Shown here: positions 10,595-20,851 of the stretch, piece after piece
How the letters are laid out: each line of letters begins with the position of its first letter
How positions within the stretch are numbered: position 1 is the stretch's first letter
Assembly (NCBI GenBank): GCA_021018995.1
Contig: CM037587.1
Coordinates: forward strand, 61,168,104-61,232,103
Length of the DNA stretch: 64,000 bases
Direction: 5' to 3'
Origin: Chloranthus sessilifolius
Lineage: Eukaryota; Streptophyta; Magnoliopsida; Chloranthales; Chloranthaceae
Made by a program: the position numbers and the translations under genes
Notes under the pieces: model-generated
Databases searched by the model: none
What the model saw: the letters and a program-made list of their open reading frames with translations, nothing else
Told to the model about the DNA's origin: nothing

Positions 10595-11554
10595 ATTGTA
10601 AGGAATTTTTATGTGTATTTTTTTCTGTTTAACTACCTAACTTTCCTCTATTTTTAGATCGAAAATACATGAAATTGTTATGAAAGAGATAATCATGAAT
10701 TATATGCACTCGTAGGCAATTCTGTTAGGACAGAGGTTGAATTTTGTCAATTTGGAACCATGAAAATGTCGAAGTAGGAGGAAAAATCTGTCAAGATGAG
10801 AGCTCAGATCTGTCTAATTGGTGTCTGTAAGACAGGAACATGATTCAGCATAGATTCACTTATTGGGGGTGGTTACAAGCATTGAATAGGAGACTCTGAT
10901 TTCTAATATTTAAAGCACATTTAAACTCAACCATTCATGAGTATTTTATCGTTCAGAAACCTGTGGAAGAGATTTATTCCCTTCAGCATCACTTTCCAAG
11001 AGATTTAGTAATGTATTATTGTATTTTCTTCATCATTGTGGTCTGACGGACTTTTCCCTTACTACAATGCTTCAAATTGAATATAGTGTGTCATGAAATT
11101 TAGTAGTGAAAAACATTTTCGAGTTTCTTCCTTGAAGGCTATATAGGCTGAAAGGCTTGTAGCATCCAGAGTGACTGCAAGACGTGAAAGGCAAACACTG
11201 CCTCCAAGGAATGGCTGTCGCCGAGATGGGAATGACACTGAGATAGAATCATCATCTGTCGCCATAGGACAAATTCTATCCCCGTGAAATCTGCGTTTTC
11301 ACTTAGTTCTTTGAAGTAATAATATAAGGGTAAATAAAATAGAGCGTATCATGGTGAGGTTTTGGGTGGGGACTGGTTTTGCTCAAGGTTTGCTAACCTC
11401 AATTTCAGATTTCACCCTGTTTAAACAATGCTAGATGGTATGGGTACTGGTCAAAATGGGTCAGGTTAGATCTACGTCAAGGCTGAACCAAATCCGACCC
11501 ATTTAGGAATCGGGTCCGGATTTTGCAACCACGACCTTATCTATTTTTGAAAAG
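10595..11554. other. Intergenic DNA, nothing firmly recognised
   Basis: The stretch includes a 67-codon minus-strand ORF (11062-11265) without recognisable similarity. No splice or promoter context supports it. Confidence 0.35.
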
Positions 11555-11730
11555 CTCTGGTAGCTTTTTAGAAATATGTGGACTCCTATTCCAGGCCTAA
11601 TCCAAAATTGGCCTAGACACGGACGTGATTATTAATGGGTCAGGTCCAAGGGATAATCAGGTTTGTGTCTTGGCCAATTTTGGATTAGGCCTGGAATAGG
11701 AGTCCACATATTTCTAAAAAGATACCAGAG
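11555..11730. repeat. Near-perfect 66-bp inverted repeat (hairpin), 44-bp loop
   Basis: The arms at 11555-11620 and 11665-11730 are reverse complements with only two mismatches by eye. Arm landmarks are CTCTGGTAGC at the outer end and GGCCTAGACAC at the inner end. Transcribed RNA from either strand would fold into a long near-perfect stem. No terminal-repeat or target-duplication pattern was found, so it could be a local inverted duplication, a foldback element or a young hairpin-RNA locus. Confidence 0.88.
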
Positions 11731-12057
11731 GTTTAGTTATCCGAACAACAACCATATCGTTGTTCTGAGCACTAAGGAATTTCATAAACAGCATCCTTAG
11801 TGCTTGAGCATGATCACTTTATAAGAGCCATATCTACCCCCACCATAACCACACGCATATACAACTACATAACACACAAATGCACAAAATAATGATACTA
11901 TAACTAGAAAAACAAATCAGCTAAGACAACAAAGCTGATTTATTTCTTAAGCTTTTTCGCTAATCGCCCAAAATTTTTATATAGGGAACCGATTGAGAAG
12001 ATAAACATATTGTATCTGTCTAATCTCTTTAAGAAACTAGGGCCTCCATGCAAAGAG
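11731..12057. other. Intergenic DNA, nothing recognised
   Basis: AT-rich sequence with no coherent ORF or repeat. It precedes a GA repeat. Confidence 0.4.
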
Positions 12058-12085
12058 CGAGAGAGAGAGAGAGAGAGAGAGAGAA
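12058..12085. repeat. (GA)n microsatellite
   Basis: A clean GA run. A second, shorter one lies at about 12654-12671. Such tracts are common in plant 5' leaders, but no gene start is visible beside it. Confidence 0.9.
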
Positions 12086-12207
12086 GGTACGAGAGACTCG
12101 TTGACTGAAAAAGGTTCGGCTGCCAGGCGCTAGTTTTCTATGATGTCATATGACCTCGGAGCGGCACACTAAGATGCATCCCCAACTGTAAATAGTTTGC
12201 AGCCGAG

Positions 12208-12592
12208 TAGAGCTGTCGATGGGCTGAGCTCAACCTGAACTGGGCCCGGCCCGGCTTGGCTGGATTTGGAAGCAAATAAAAAGCCCAAGCCCAAATGCAC
12301 CCGGCCGAACCCGGCCCGAATTTCTATTCGGGCCAGGTTCGGGCCTCATTTTGAAGATAAACAATAATCGGGCCGCTCAAAGCCCCGCCCATCCAAGCCC
12401 ATTTTAAGGGAAAAGACCGGGCCGGCCCGAACCCAGCTCGTGCCAGGTTTGGGCTTACATAAAAAATCGAAGCCTGAAAGACATGAATCGAACCCGGCCC
12501 GAATTTCTATTTGGGCTCGGTTCCGGCCTAGTTTTTACTATCGAAAATAATCAGATTGACTAAAAGCCTGGAACGGCCCGTTGGCATCCCTG
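12208..12592. mobile_element. hAT MITE, 385 bp, 8-bp target duplication
   Basis: The element lies between perfect copies of CAGCCGAG (12200-12207 and 12593-12600). Its ends are TAGAGCTGTCGATGGGC and, read inward from the right, CAGGGATGCCAACGGGC, the known TAGGGATGTCAAYGGGC-type terminus of a common plant hAT MITE family. The interior is rich in GGGCCGGGC/CCCGGCCCG words. There is no coding capacity, so a transposase must have been supplied in trans. Confidence 0.87.
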
Positions 12593-12777
12593 CAGCCGAG
12601 TGCCTCTTTCGAGAGCTCGATCTAGGACAAGCTCTCAAGATTAAAAGAGGGAGAAAGAGAGAGAGAGAGAGGGAGAATCAAGGATTTGATTTTGATATGC
12701 TACTTGTACTCAATGTATTTGTTTGTTGGTTTAGCAAACCAAAATAACTGCTTACTTGCTTAAATTAGTTTATACAG

Positions 12778-12993
12778 TGATGATTCAAGATTAGGGTTAG
12801 GTCAAGATAGGGTTTGATGAAGAAGGAGAATAAGAGAGAGAAAATTTGGGTTGTGTAATTAATTTTACACCCTTTTTCATTATATATACTACTTACAAAA
12901 GGACCCCATGTATAACATTAGTATCAACCTATACACATAATAGTATCATACCCATAGGAGATACACTCAACTATTGCAAGCAACACAACAACA
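12778..12993 (-). repeat. Copia 3' LTR, 216 bp
   Basis: On the minus strand it runs from TGTTGTTGTGTTGC at 12993 to GAATCATCA at 12778, directly after the polypurine tract. It contains a TATATATAATG promoter-like string. It is the short LTR usual for this copia group. Confidence 0.65.
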
Positions 12994-13149
12994 CTCCCCC
13001 TCAAGTTGGAGCATAGATTTCAATTATGGCCAACTTGAATACGAGATCGCACAATCTAGCTTTACCAAGGGCCTTTTGGTTAGTACATCAGCATTTTTTT
13101 CCTGAGCTAACTTGACGGATGCAAAATTCATTTAACAAAACTCACGAAC

Positions 13150-13430
13150 AAGGTATCAGTATTAGTATGGGGTATCAGTCCATCTTGGACTGATACGTAT
13201 CGGCCGATACAGATACGATATCGGCGATACCGAATCGGTCCTTTTTTTTTTTTTTGAAAGTTAAAAATAAAAATAAAATTTGAACATACATCAGTCAGTA
13301 TCGGCCGATACTGTCTCGTATCATCACGTACCGATATTGATCTTGATACCACCCCGATACCTATATCGGGGTGGTATCGATTCTTGATCAAACCAATACG
13401 TATAGGTTTTGGACGAGTTTTGATACCATG
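13150..13430. mobile_element. GTATCG-rich palindromic MITE (copy 1)
   Basis: The element is dense in GTATCGGCCGATAC and related self-complementary words. The left end is AAGGTATCAG and the right end read inward is CATGGTATCAAAAC. It splits copia RNase H coding sequence, which fixes the boundaries to within about 10 bases. The copy at 17339-17565 has a 10-bp target duplication, pointing to a Mutator-like family. Confidence 0.6.
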
Positions 13431-13565
13431 CTCACAGATGAAAGGACAATCGACTTCTAGATGCTTGGTTCTTTCATGATAAATTAGATTCTCTGTTATA
13501 CGTTTAGCTGCTTCGTTATCTCCAAAGAGATTAATAGGGAGTTTTACACAGATCCCAAATCAGCA

Positions 13566-13915
13566 AGGATAAACCTGGTGGAGGTGGTGGTGTGGGGTCG
13601 CATTGGGTCAGTTAGGTGGGTGGACGGCCCATGGTGGAGGCGGTGATGTGGGGTTGAACAGGGGTTGCGACAGCCCCTATTTATGGGTGCCATTTTGAAC
13701 GGTCTGGCTATGCATGGTGGTCAAGTGGGCAAGTTGTTGATGGTGGTGGTGAGTTGTCGAGATGATGAAGTGGTGGTGGATGGTTGAGATGGAGCTTTAG
13801 TGGTAGACTGTGGTGATGGACTGGTGTGAGAAGACGAAGAAGATGGTTGGCGCTCACCTCATGTGGATAGAGAGAGAGGGAAAGAGGGGGGAGGGGGGTT
13901 GTAGAGAGTAGGGTT
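13566..13915. other. G/T-rich low-complexity DNA
   Basis: Many GGTGGTGG and GATGGTTG words with little structure. It may be decayed repeat. No ORF is supported. Confidence 0.35.
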
Positions 13916-14206
13916 GGCCCTTCAATTTAGAAAGGAAAGAGGTGGGGTGGGGTGGTGACGTGAGATGTTAAGGGGAATTAATTAGTGTCAGTGTTGTCAT
14001 ATGCAATGGCATATGCCATTATCTGGTCACATATGCGACTTTGATGGGTGGGATCACATATGACGGCCCTTCAATTTAGAAAGGAAGGAGGTGCGGTGGT
14101 GACGTGAGATGTTAAGGGGAATTAGTTAGTGCCAGTGTTGTCATATGCGATGGCATATGCCATTATCCAACCACATATGCGACTTTGATGGGTGGGATCG
14201 CATATG
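13916..14206. repeat. Tandem duplication of ~145 bp carrying a hAT-like end
   Basis: The copies at 13916-14064 and 14065-14206 both begin GGCCCTTCAATTTAGAAAGG and both contain CAGTGTTGTCATATGC followed by GGCATATGCC palindromes. CAGTGTTGTC is a typical hAT terminus, so the duplication spans the flank plus the 5' end of the hAT element that follows. Confidence 0.8.
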
Positions 14207-14352
14207 GCACAATGGCATATGTGATCTAGGAAAGTATGTGATCGCATGCTGTGGCATATGCGACAGTATGCGATCGCATACTATATCCAACAGTCATATT
14301 TATGACCGCTGGGGAATTTTATTATATTTTTCTTTTTTGCTTCCCCAAACCC

Positions 14353-14410
14353 TATAAATAGGTGGTTGTCTTCCTAGCACTTACCCACAACTCTTCAAGG
14401 TATGTTTTGA
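14353..14410 (+). promoter_or_regulatory. TATA box and first splice donor of the hAT transposase gene
   Basis: TATAAATA at 14353-14360 is followed about 30 bases on by a plausible start region and a strong CAAGGTATGT donor near 14396-14405. A TTTTTTGTAG acceptor near 14724 would join a leader exon to the exon that holds the ATG at 14770. Confidence 0.5.
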
Positions 14411-14769
14411 GTCTCTTACTCTCTTTTTTCAGTTTAATATTCTCTCTCTTTCTCTCTCCCTCCCTCTCTTAAATCTTTCTGATATTATTTTTGTTATATT
14501 TTGTAGTTAACTAAGGATTGATTGAAGAAGAGCTCATAGCCATATTAGTGATTATAGAAGAGCTCATAGCCACACACTCTTCCTTCCTCCATCTTCATTC
14601 TTCAAGTAACAAGGGACAAAAACTCAAGAGTTAGAATTTACTTTACTATTTAACTTTCTTTAAATTTTGTTTTGTTTATCCTCCTTATTACACCTCATTC
14701 CTTTGGTTTTTCTCTTTTTTGTAGATAATCTTTCCACCCAACCCCACTTCTTTAAATTACATTGTCAAT

Positions 14770-15060
14770 ATGTCTACGTCTTCAAACGATCCTCTTAGAC
14801 AGAAGTCAAACAATCCAGATTGGAAATACCATTACAAACTATTACAGAGAAAAATAAGGTACAATATACCCTATGCCCCCGTTAAGTGTAGGGAGAATAG
14901 GGAAACACAAGCAACATCTACCTTGGCAACCCGGATAGAATGCGAAGGCATGTCCTAATGTCAATGCAGAGATTCGAAGGGAGATATTGGAGTGGATGGA
15001 TAAAACTTCGACGACCAAACTTAATGACGAGGTAATTTTACAAAATAAAAGGAAGGGGGT
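14770..15060 (+). pseudogene. hAT transposase N-terminus (BED zinc finger), frameshifted
   Basis: The first frame reads MSTSSNDPLRQKSNNPDWKY, the usual start of plant BED-hAT transposases (DPxWKY). After a frameshift around 14885-14900 the expected KHKQHLPWQPG and ACPNVNAEIRREILEWMDK follow in another frame, with a stop between them. The BED finger binds the transposon ends. The paired cysteines of the CxYCGK motif are degraded. The coding sequence stops being recognisable at the left edge of the inverted arm (15067). Confidence 0.7.
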
Positions 15061-16183
15061 AGTGATGAGTTGTCTAAAATAAAATTATATTATTTTAAAT
15101 TATGTATATCTATATAAATATATATTAAATTGGTATTCACGATATTTAAGATCAAATACAGGGGTAGTTTAGTCATATAAAAGTTCAAATTCCATAAATG
15201 TGCGAGACGTTACAGAAAAAAAGTGAGAGGCGCATCAACTATCAAATAGAAAAAGTTCCGCTATTTTTGGTGTTCTCCATCATTTCTCCTCTCCAAATTC
15301 CCAAAACCTTAATTTTTTCGATCCAGTTCAACTTTAAAATACCACAATATAAAACCCTAATTTTTTTTTCGGTCTATCGTTCACTCAAATCGGAGGTGAT
15401 ATCCATTTGATCTCCAAGAGTTTGTTGCTTCTTGGAAATTTGTTCTTCTTGATCGATGGAAGATGCTTTTTGAGGTACTTCGTTCGATTCTTTTTAAAAT
15501 GGCTCATGTACCACTTAAATCGGGCCCCTATTTCACCTCATGTTTATGGTCGACTTTGTGATCAAGCGATAACTTGCTTTGGGTTGTTAATTTTGAAAGA
15601 CCATTCAAAATGCAATGGCATGAAGTTTTAAAGCCCCACGAAACGTCATTGACTTTATTTATTTTAGAAAGTAGATATTAAATAGGAATTTTAGTTCTTT
15701 TAGGAAACTTGATTAGGAGTTATTTAAACTAGAAAATGTCAGACTTAAAGTTAGTCATTGTTTTGTGATTTATTTTTATAAAATCGAGATTCCTTTGTGG
15801 TTTCTTATCGGTTTTAGTTGTAATATTAATATCTAATATTGGATGCCTTCTGAAATGTGGTTGTTTGTTCGAGGTACTCATAAATTTTGTTTTTATTTCT
15901 TCTTTCATTGATTAATTTGTCTCTTTTATAACAAATCAAATGATCTGACAAGGTTCCAGTCAAAACTACATTGTGTTTGATCATTATAGGGGCTCACCAA
16001 ACTTATCTAAAGAATCTTTTGTGACTGTTGTCAAATCCGACACACCCACATTCCCAAATATATCATTCTCCATCCCATGTGAGAACCTAGGTTGTGACTA
16101 TGAAATTCCATATTCATCGCATCAATCAGTGCTCCTATAGCAGTATTGGCGATTTGTGGTCATGATACTAGGAAAACAACTCA

Positions 16184-16185
<2 letters not shown>

Positions 16186-16228
<43 letters not shown>
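16186..16228. repeat. (TA)n microsatellite
   Basis: A TA run in the left arm. The partner arm has a shorter TA run at 18966-18982, so the arms have diverged in repeat length. Confidence 0.9.
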
Positions 16229-16232
<4 letters not shown>

Positions 16233-16491
16233 ATGAAATAACAATACCTACTAGGTTATATTGTTTATGATATGATCAAATAATGTTACTAGACTTACCC
16301 TATAATTATCAAATAATGTTACTAGACTTACCAGTCAAGAATTCTACACATTGGTCTCTATCCATAATGGTACTCGGTCGGCCCCTCCCCCTCCACCTCC
16401 ACTATCATTATACTTGCATTGCCGTCATCATCAGAATCGTTTCCTTTTTCAACATATTCTCTTGCATCGGTTTCTTCATCATCCAATCTCA

Positions 16492-16990
16492 CTAAGACGA
16501 ATATATATCGTCTACGCCTACGATCATTGGTGGTGCTTCTTCTTGTATCGCTTCTTTTTTGCGCGAGCGTGAGATACTTTCCCCCATCATCGATCTTCTA
16601 CTCCGATCAGTAAGAATTTCTTCTCTAAAAGTGGTCTTTTCTACTTGAGCCCACGTAAAATTGTCATCCGCTAAGACTCGTTCCTTAGCGGCATCCACAA
16701 TCCAAGGAGAATCGGATGACAAGTCTTCGAATGAGATGGGATCATAGTGTCCCGGATTTTCAGTACATTTGATGAAGCACTCCCATAGCTTTTAGTTGTA
16801 TTGCATAAAGATAAAGTCATTAAGCTTTTGTCGCTCAAACTTGTTTTGCTTCTTCGTGTGTATCTATTTAAAAGAAACATTTAAATAAGAAATTAATTAT
16901 ATTAAACAAAAATTATCAATAAAAATTAAATAAAAGCATTCACATGTCAAGGCCGAGCATATAAGTCCAAGAACGTTAATGGCCATTTTC
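16492..16990 (-). pseudogene. hAT transposase C-terminus, inverted duplicate
   Basis: The minus strand reads DLSSDSPWIVDAAKERVLAD and AQVEKTTFREEIL, matching the plus-strand copy at 18470-18652 at about nine residues in ten. It is a duplicated 3' exon without the rest of the gene upstream of it on that strand, so it cannot encode a transposase. Confidence 0.75.
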
Positions 16991-17019
16991 TTCAATAGCG
17001 CACATTCTGTCACATTAAA

Positions 17020-18180
17020 ACCGTTGCTAAGGCTGGGAAGATAGGAGCGGAAGATTGGACCCCATGTGTGGCCCATTGTAAGGAGCTAATTTTAGAAGAC
17101 AAAGGCAAAGTTCATATTAAAACCGTCGCTAAGGCTAGGAAGATAGTAGTGTACATATATAAATATACACTTCTACTCCAACATATACGCAAAGCAATTG
17201 GTGGAAATTTACAATGTCCCGCCATTACCTGTTTTGCTACAACCTTCTTGACATTACAAAGTATGTATGCTAAAAGAGAAGACCTTAGAAGCTTCGTAAC
17301 TTCCACCCAATGGAAGAATGGAGCTTGGTCAAAGAAGGCATGGATCAAAATATCATCTGATACCGATACGTATCGGACGATACGTATCGGTATCGGACGT
17401 GAACGTTACGGTACATTAAATGTACCGTATCGTTCATTAGTATTGCAGATACCGGACGATACATTCAATGTATCGTCCGATACACTACTGTTCCGGTACA
17501 TATCGTCCGGTACGTACCGATTTTTGACCGAACGATACGTACCGGTTTTCCGGCATTTTGATCGTTCAAAGAAGGTCGAATGGAAGTGGGTGGCACAAAC
17601 CATCTCAACGAACTCATTTTGAAATAATGTTGCGTAGTCACCTAGAGACTCACAACCATTCGTAGAAGTACTACGATTGGTTGATAGTGATGAGAAGCCT
17701 CCTATGCGCTATATCTATAGTTTTAATGAAAAAGTTATAGAAAAAATTCAATCATATGATATGAACAAATCTCGTTTGTATCAACTCATTCTTGACATAG
17801 TGGGGAAGATATGGGGTGGCCAAATGTCTAGCCTGTTGTATTCTGTCGTTTTCATCCTAAATCATGCGATCTATTTCTCTGTCTGAACCGGGATGTGGAG
17901 GAAGCAACACATATGGGTGCTTTTCTTGACGTTTTAGAGAAGATGGTCCCGGACCAAAGTGAACAAGATCAAATTAGCAACTCTTTGGACCGATATAAGA
18001 AGTTCGTGGGACGTTCAGAAGAGATATACTGGTTCGGCATAGAGTTACTAAAATACCTAGTAAGTGATGTTTATGATTTGTATTTATTATATTTCATTCT
18101 TCTAATTAAATATTTCTATATACTTAATTAAAATTTATTATAGTAGCCGAATGGTGGGTAGCCTATGGAATGGATTTGGT
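17020..18180 (+). pseudogene. hAT transposase central region
   Basis: Recognisable blocks are LEDKGKVHIKTVAKARKIV, YIYKYTLLLQHIRKAIGG, CPAITCFATTFLTLQSMYAK (the RPGITRFATNFLTLQS block of plant hATs), VDSDEKPPMRYIYSFNEKV, FILNHAIYFS and AEWWVAYG at the C-terminal side. These belong to the DUF659/RNase H-like transposase core that cuts and joins DNA. A MITE interrupts it at 17339-17565, and several stops and frameshifts separate the blocks. Confidence 0.75.
17339..17565. mobile_element. Mutator-like MITE, GTATCG family, 227 bp, 10-bp target duplication
   Basis: Perfect 10-bp direct repeats TCAAAGAAGG flank it (17329-17338 and 17566-17575). Its ends read CATGGATCAAAATATC and, inward from the right, ACGATCAAAATGCCGG. 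The interior is dense in GTATCGGACGATAC-type palindromes. A 9-11 bp target duplication is characteristic of Mutator-like elements. It is inserted in hAT coding sequence. Confidence 0.85.
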
Positions 18181-18655
18181 GACAAAATGTGCACTATTAA
18201 AGAAAATGGCCATTAACGTTCTTGGACTTCTATGCTTGGCCTCGGCATGTGAATGTTTTTATTTAATTTTTATTGGTAATTTTTATTAATCTATATTAAT
18301 TTCTCATTTAAATGTTTCTCTTTAATAAATACACACGAAGAAGCAAAACAACCTTGAGCAACAAAAGCTCAATGACTTTATCTTTATGCAATACAACTAA
18401 AAGCTATGGGAACGCTTCTTCAAATGTCGTGAAAATCCGGGACACTATGACCCAATCTCCTTCGAAGACTTGTCATCCGATTCTCCTTGGATAGCGGATG
18501 CCGCCAAGGAACGAGTCTTCGCGGATGAAAATTATATGTGGGCTCAAGTAGAAAAGGCCACTTTTAGGGAAGAAATTCTTACCGAACAGAATAGAAGATC
18601 GATGACGGGGGAAAGTATCTCACGTTCGCGCCAAGAAGAAGAAACGATATAAGAA
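18179..18655 (+). pseudogene. hAT transposase C-terminal exons
   Basis: The first block reads KKMAINVLGLLCLASACE, where the final E aligns with the catalytic glutamate of the SERxFS-type motif. A 90-base AT-rich gap that looks like an intron follows. Then come IHTKKQNNLEQQKLNDFIF, DPISFEDLSSDSPWIADAAK and AQVEKATFREEILTEQNRR. This is the dimerisation end of a hAT transposase. An in-frame stop lies after MQYN (about 18400). Confidence 0.75.
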
Positions 18656-20096
18656 GAAGCACCACCAATGACCGTAGGCGTAGACGATATACATTTCGTC
18701 TTAGTAATATTGGATGATGAAGAAACCGAGGAAAGAGAATGTGTTGAAGAAGGAAACGATTCTGATGATGACGACAATGCAAGTATAATGATGGTGGAGG
18801 TAGAGGGGCCGACCAAGTACCATTATGGATAGAGACCAATGTATAAAATTCTTGGCCGATAAGTCTAGTAACTTTATTTGATTATTATAGGGTAAGTCTA
18901 GTAACATTATTTGATCATATCAAAAGCAATATAACCTAGTAGGTATTGTTATTTCATCATAAATATTTATATATATATATAAGTTGTTTTCCTAGTATCA
19001 TGACCACAAATCGCCAATACTGCTATAGGAGCACTAATCGATGCGATGAATATGGAATTTCATAGTCGCAGCCTAGGTTCTCACATGGGATGGAGAATGG
19101 TATATTTGGGAATGCGGGTGTGTCGGATTTGACAACAGTCACAAAAGATTCTTTAGATAAGTTTGGTGAGCCCCTATAATGATCAAACACAATGTAGTTT
19201 TGACTGGAACCTTGTCAGATCATTTGATTTGTGATAAAAGAGCCAAATTAATCAATGAAAGAAGAAATAAAAACAAAGTTTATGAGTACCTCGAACAAAC
19301 AACCACATTTCAAAAGGCATCCAATATTAGATATTAATATTACAACTAAACCCCATAAGAAACCACAAAGGAATCTCGATTTTATAAAAATAAATCACAA
19401 AACAATGACTAACTTTAAGTCTAACAATTTCTAATTTAAATAACTTCTAATCTAGTTTCCTAAAAGAACTAAAATTCCTATTTAATATCTACTTTCTAAA
19501 ATAAATAAAGTCAATGACGTCCCGTGGGGTTTTAAAACTTCATCCCATTGCATTTTGAATGGTCTTTTAAGATTAACAACCCGAAGCAAGTTATCACTTG
19601 ATCACAAAGTCGACCATAAACATGAGGTTAAATAGGGGCCCGATTTAAGTGGCACATGAGCCATTTTAAAAAGAATCGAAGTACCTCAAAAAGCATGTTC
19701 CATCGATCAAGAAGAACAGATTTCCAAGAAACAGCAAACTCTTGGAGATCAAATGGATATCACCTCCAATTTGAGTGAAAGATAAACCGAGAAAAGAATT
19801 AGGGTTTTAAATTGTGGTATTTTTAAGTTGAAATGGATCGAAAAAATTAGGGTTTTGGGAATTTGGAGAGGCAAAATGATGGAGAGCGCCAAAAACAGCA
19901 AAATCGTTTCTATTTGTTAGTTGATGCGCCTCTCACTTTTCTTTTTGTAACGTCTCGCACATTTATGGAATTTGAACTTTTATATGACTAAACTGCCGCC
20001 CCTATATTTGATCTTAAATATCGTGAATACCAATTTAATATATATATATATAATTTTAAATAATATAATATTATTTTAGACAACTCAAAAAATGCT
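18179..20096. repeat. Right arm of the ~1.9 kb inverted repeat
   Basis: It begins within the last part of the transposase gene (GTGACAAAATG at 18179) and ends at CAACTC near 20096. It appears to be the original orientation, because transposase coding runs into it from 17020-18180. The outer part (19500-20000) has, on the minus strand, the same leader-like ACCCTAA region as the left arm. Confidence 0.88.
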
Positions 20097-20279
20097 ATAA
20101 GTGTTGTGCAAAGAAGAATACCAAAGACTCAAAACCTTATATCATAGAGATACCTTATTTATTGTTTTTATACCTTTTAAAATAAGGGATTAGCTCTCTT
20201 GACCGTCATTTAAGCATCATGATGGTGTATAAATGATCATACACCATCCATGAGTGTCAAAACCTCACCAACCCACCTC
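20097..20279. other. Spacer with a small hairpin
   Basis: A 9-bp stem ATGGTGTAT/ATACACCAT at about 20221-20248 is the only structure seen. Confidence 0.4.
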
Positions 20280-20562
20280 TTTTCCACTAAAGGGGTGTCG
20301 GTGCTTCACTACTAAGGTGCAAGCTCCTTGCTATCCGAGGTGTCAGCGCTTCTCTATCGTGGTGTCAGTCGCTTCGATACCGAGGTATCAGCGTCTCGCT
20401 ATCGAGGTGTCAAAGCTTCTCTCCCGGGGTGTCATCGCTTCGCTAACGAGGTGTCAGCGCTTCGCCTAGAGTGTTAGCATCTCTCTCTCGAAATTTCAAT
20501 GCTTCTCTCTCGAGGAGTCAACGCTTCGTTGTTGCAGTGTCAACGCTTCGCTATCGGGGGCC
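20280..20562. repeat. Minisatellite, ~25-bp unit, about 11 copies
   Basis: The unit is close to CGAGGTGTCAGCGCTTCGCT followed by ATC. Copies vary by several bases but keep GTGTCA and GCTTC in register. The GC content stands out from the AT-rich surroundings. Confidence 0.85.
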
Positions 20563-20778
20563 CACAGTGTTGAGTACAATAGACCTTAAAAAGTAACATT
20601 TTCTTAGAAAAAAATGAGAGAAAAGAAAGAGACCTCTAAAAAAGTCAAGTATGACGGCTAAAAGGGAATATAACTTTTAAAAGTTTTAACCCCAGTTAGT
20701 AAAGTGAACCCTATGCCACATGTTCATAGAGCAGTATGAGCGTAGAGAAATCTCTACGCTCGGTCGTATTCTCCCCTC

Positions 20779-20782
<4 letters not shown>

Positions 20783-20849
<67 letters not shown>
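20783..20849. repeat. (TA)n microsatellite
   Basis: About 67 bases of TA repeat, immediately next to the Helitron-like terminus at 20851. Confidence 0.95.

Positions 20850-20850
<1 letters not shown>

Positions 20851-20851
<1 letters not shown>

Larger units (their letters stand above)
12778..13565 (-). mobile_element. Ty1/copia element, 3' remnant
   Basis: On the minus strand the end of the RNase H region (about 13400-13560 and 13060-13140) is followed by a purine tract TTGAGGGGGAGTG and an LTR. Recognisable RNase H wording includes GDNEAAKR and HERTKHLEVDCPF. A GTATCG-type MITE (13150-13430) interrupts it. The 5' part of the element is absent beyond about 13565. It is a broken fossil. Confidence 0.75.
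15067..17013. repeat. Left arm of the ~1.9 kb inverted repeat
   Basis: This arm is the reverse complement of 18179-20096. By eye, six differences were counted over about 245 compared bases (15943-16185 against its partner), about 97% identity. It carries, on the minus strand, the transposase C-terminus (about 16490-16990), then the non-coding DNA that lies downstream of it. Its outer third contains ACCCTAA boxes and a possible exon with a GAGGTACTTC donor at 15470. A 36-bp tandem duplication (TTACTAGACTTACC) sits at 16280-16345, and the same duplication is in the other arm. Confidence 0.88.
14133..20096 (+). mobile_element. Broken hAT transposon with internal inverted duplication
   Basis: The order on the plus strand is: terminal repeat-like CAGTGTTGTC (14133), promoter, BED-domain start of a transposase (14770-15060), inverted copy of the element's own 3' part (15067-17013), central transposase (17020-18180), C-terminal exon and 3' region (18179-20096). 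A Mutator-like MITE is inserted in the central part. No matching right terminal repeat was found, so the outer right boundary is only the end of the inverted repeat. Frameshifts and stops show it cannot make transposase now. Confidence 0.7.

Noticed and set aside
11062-11265. 67-codon minus-strand ORF
   Set aside because: The amino-acid mix looks ordinary, but no family, splice signal or promoter supports it.
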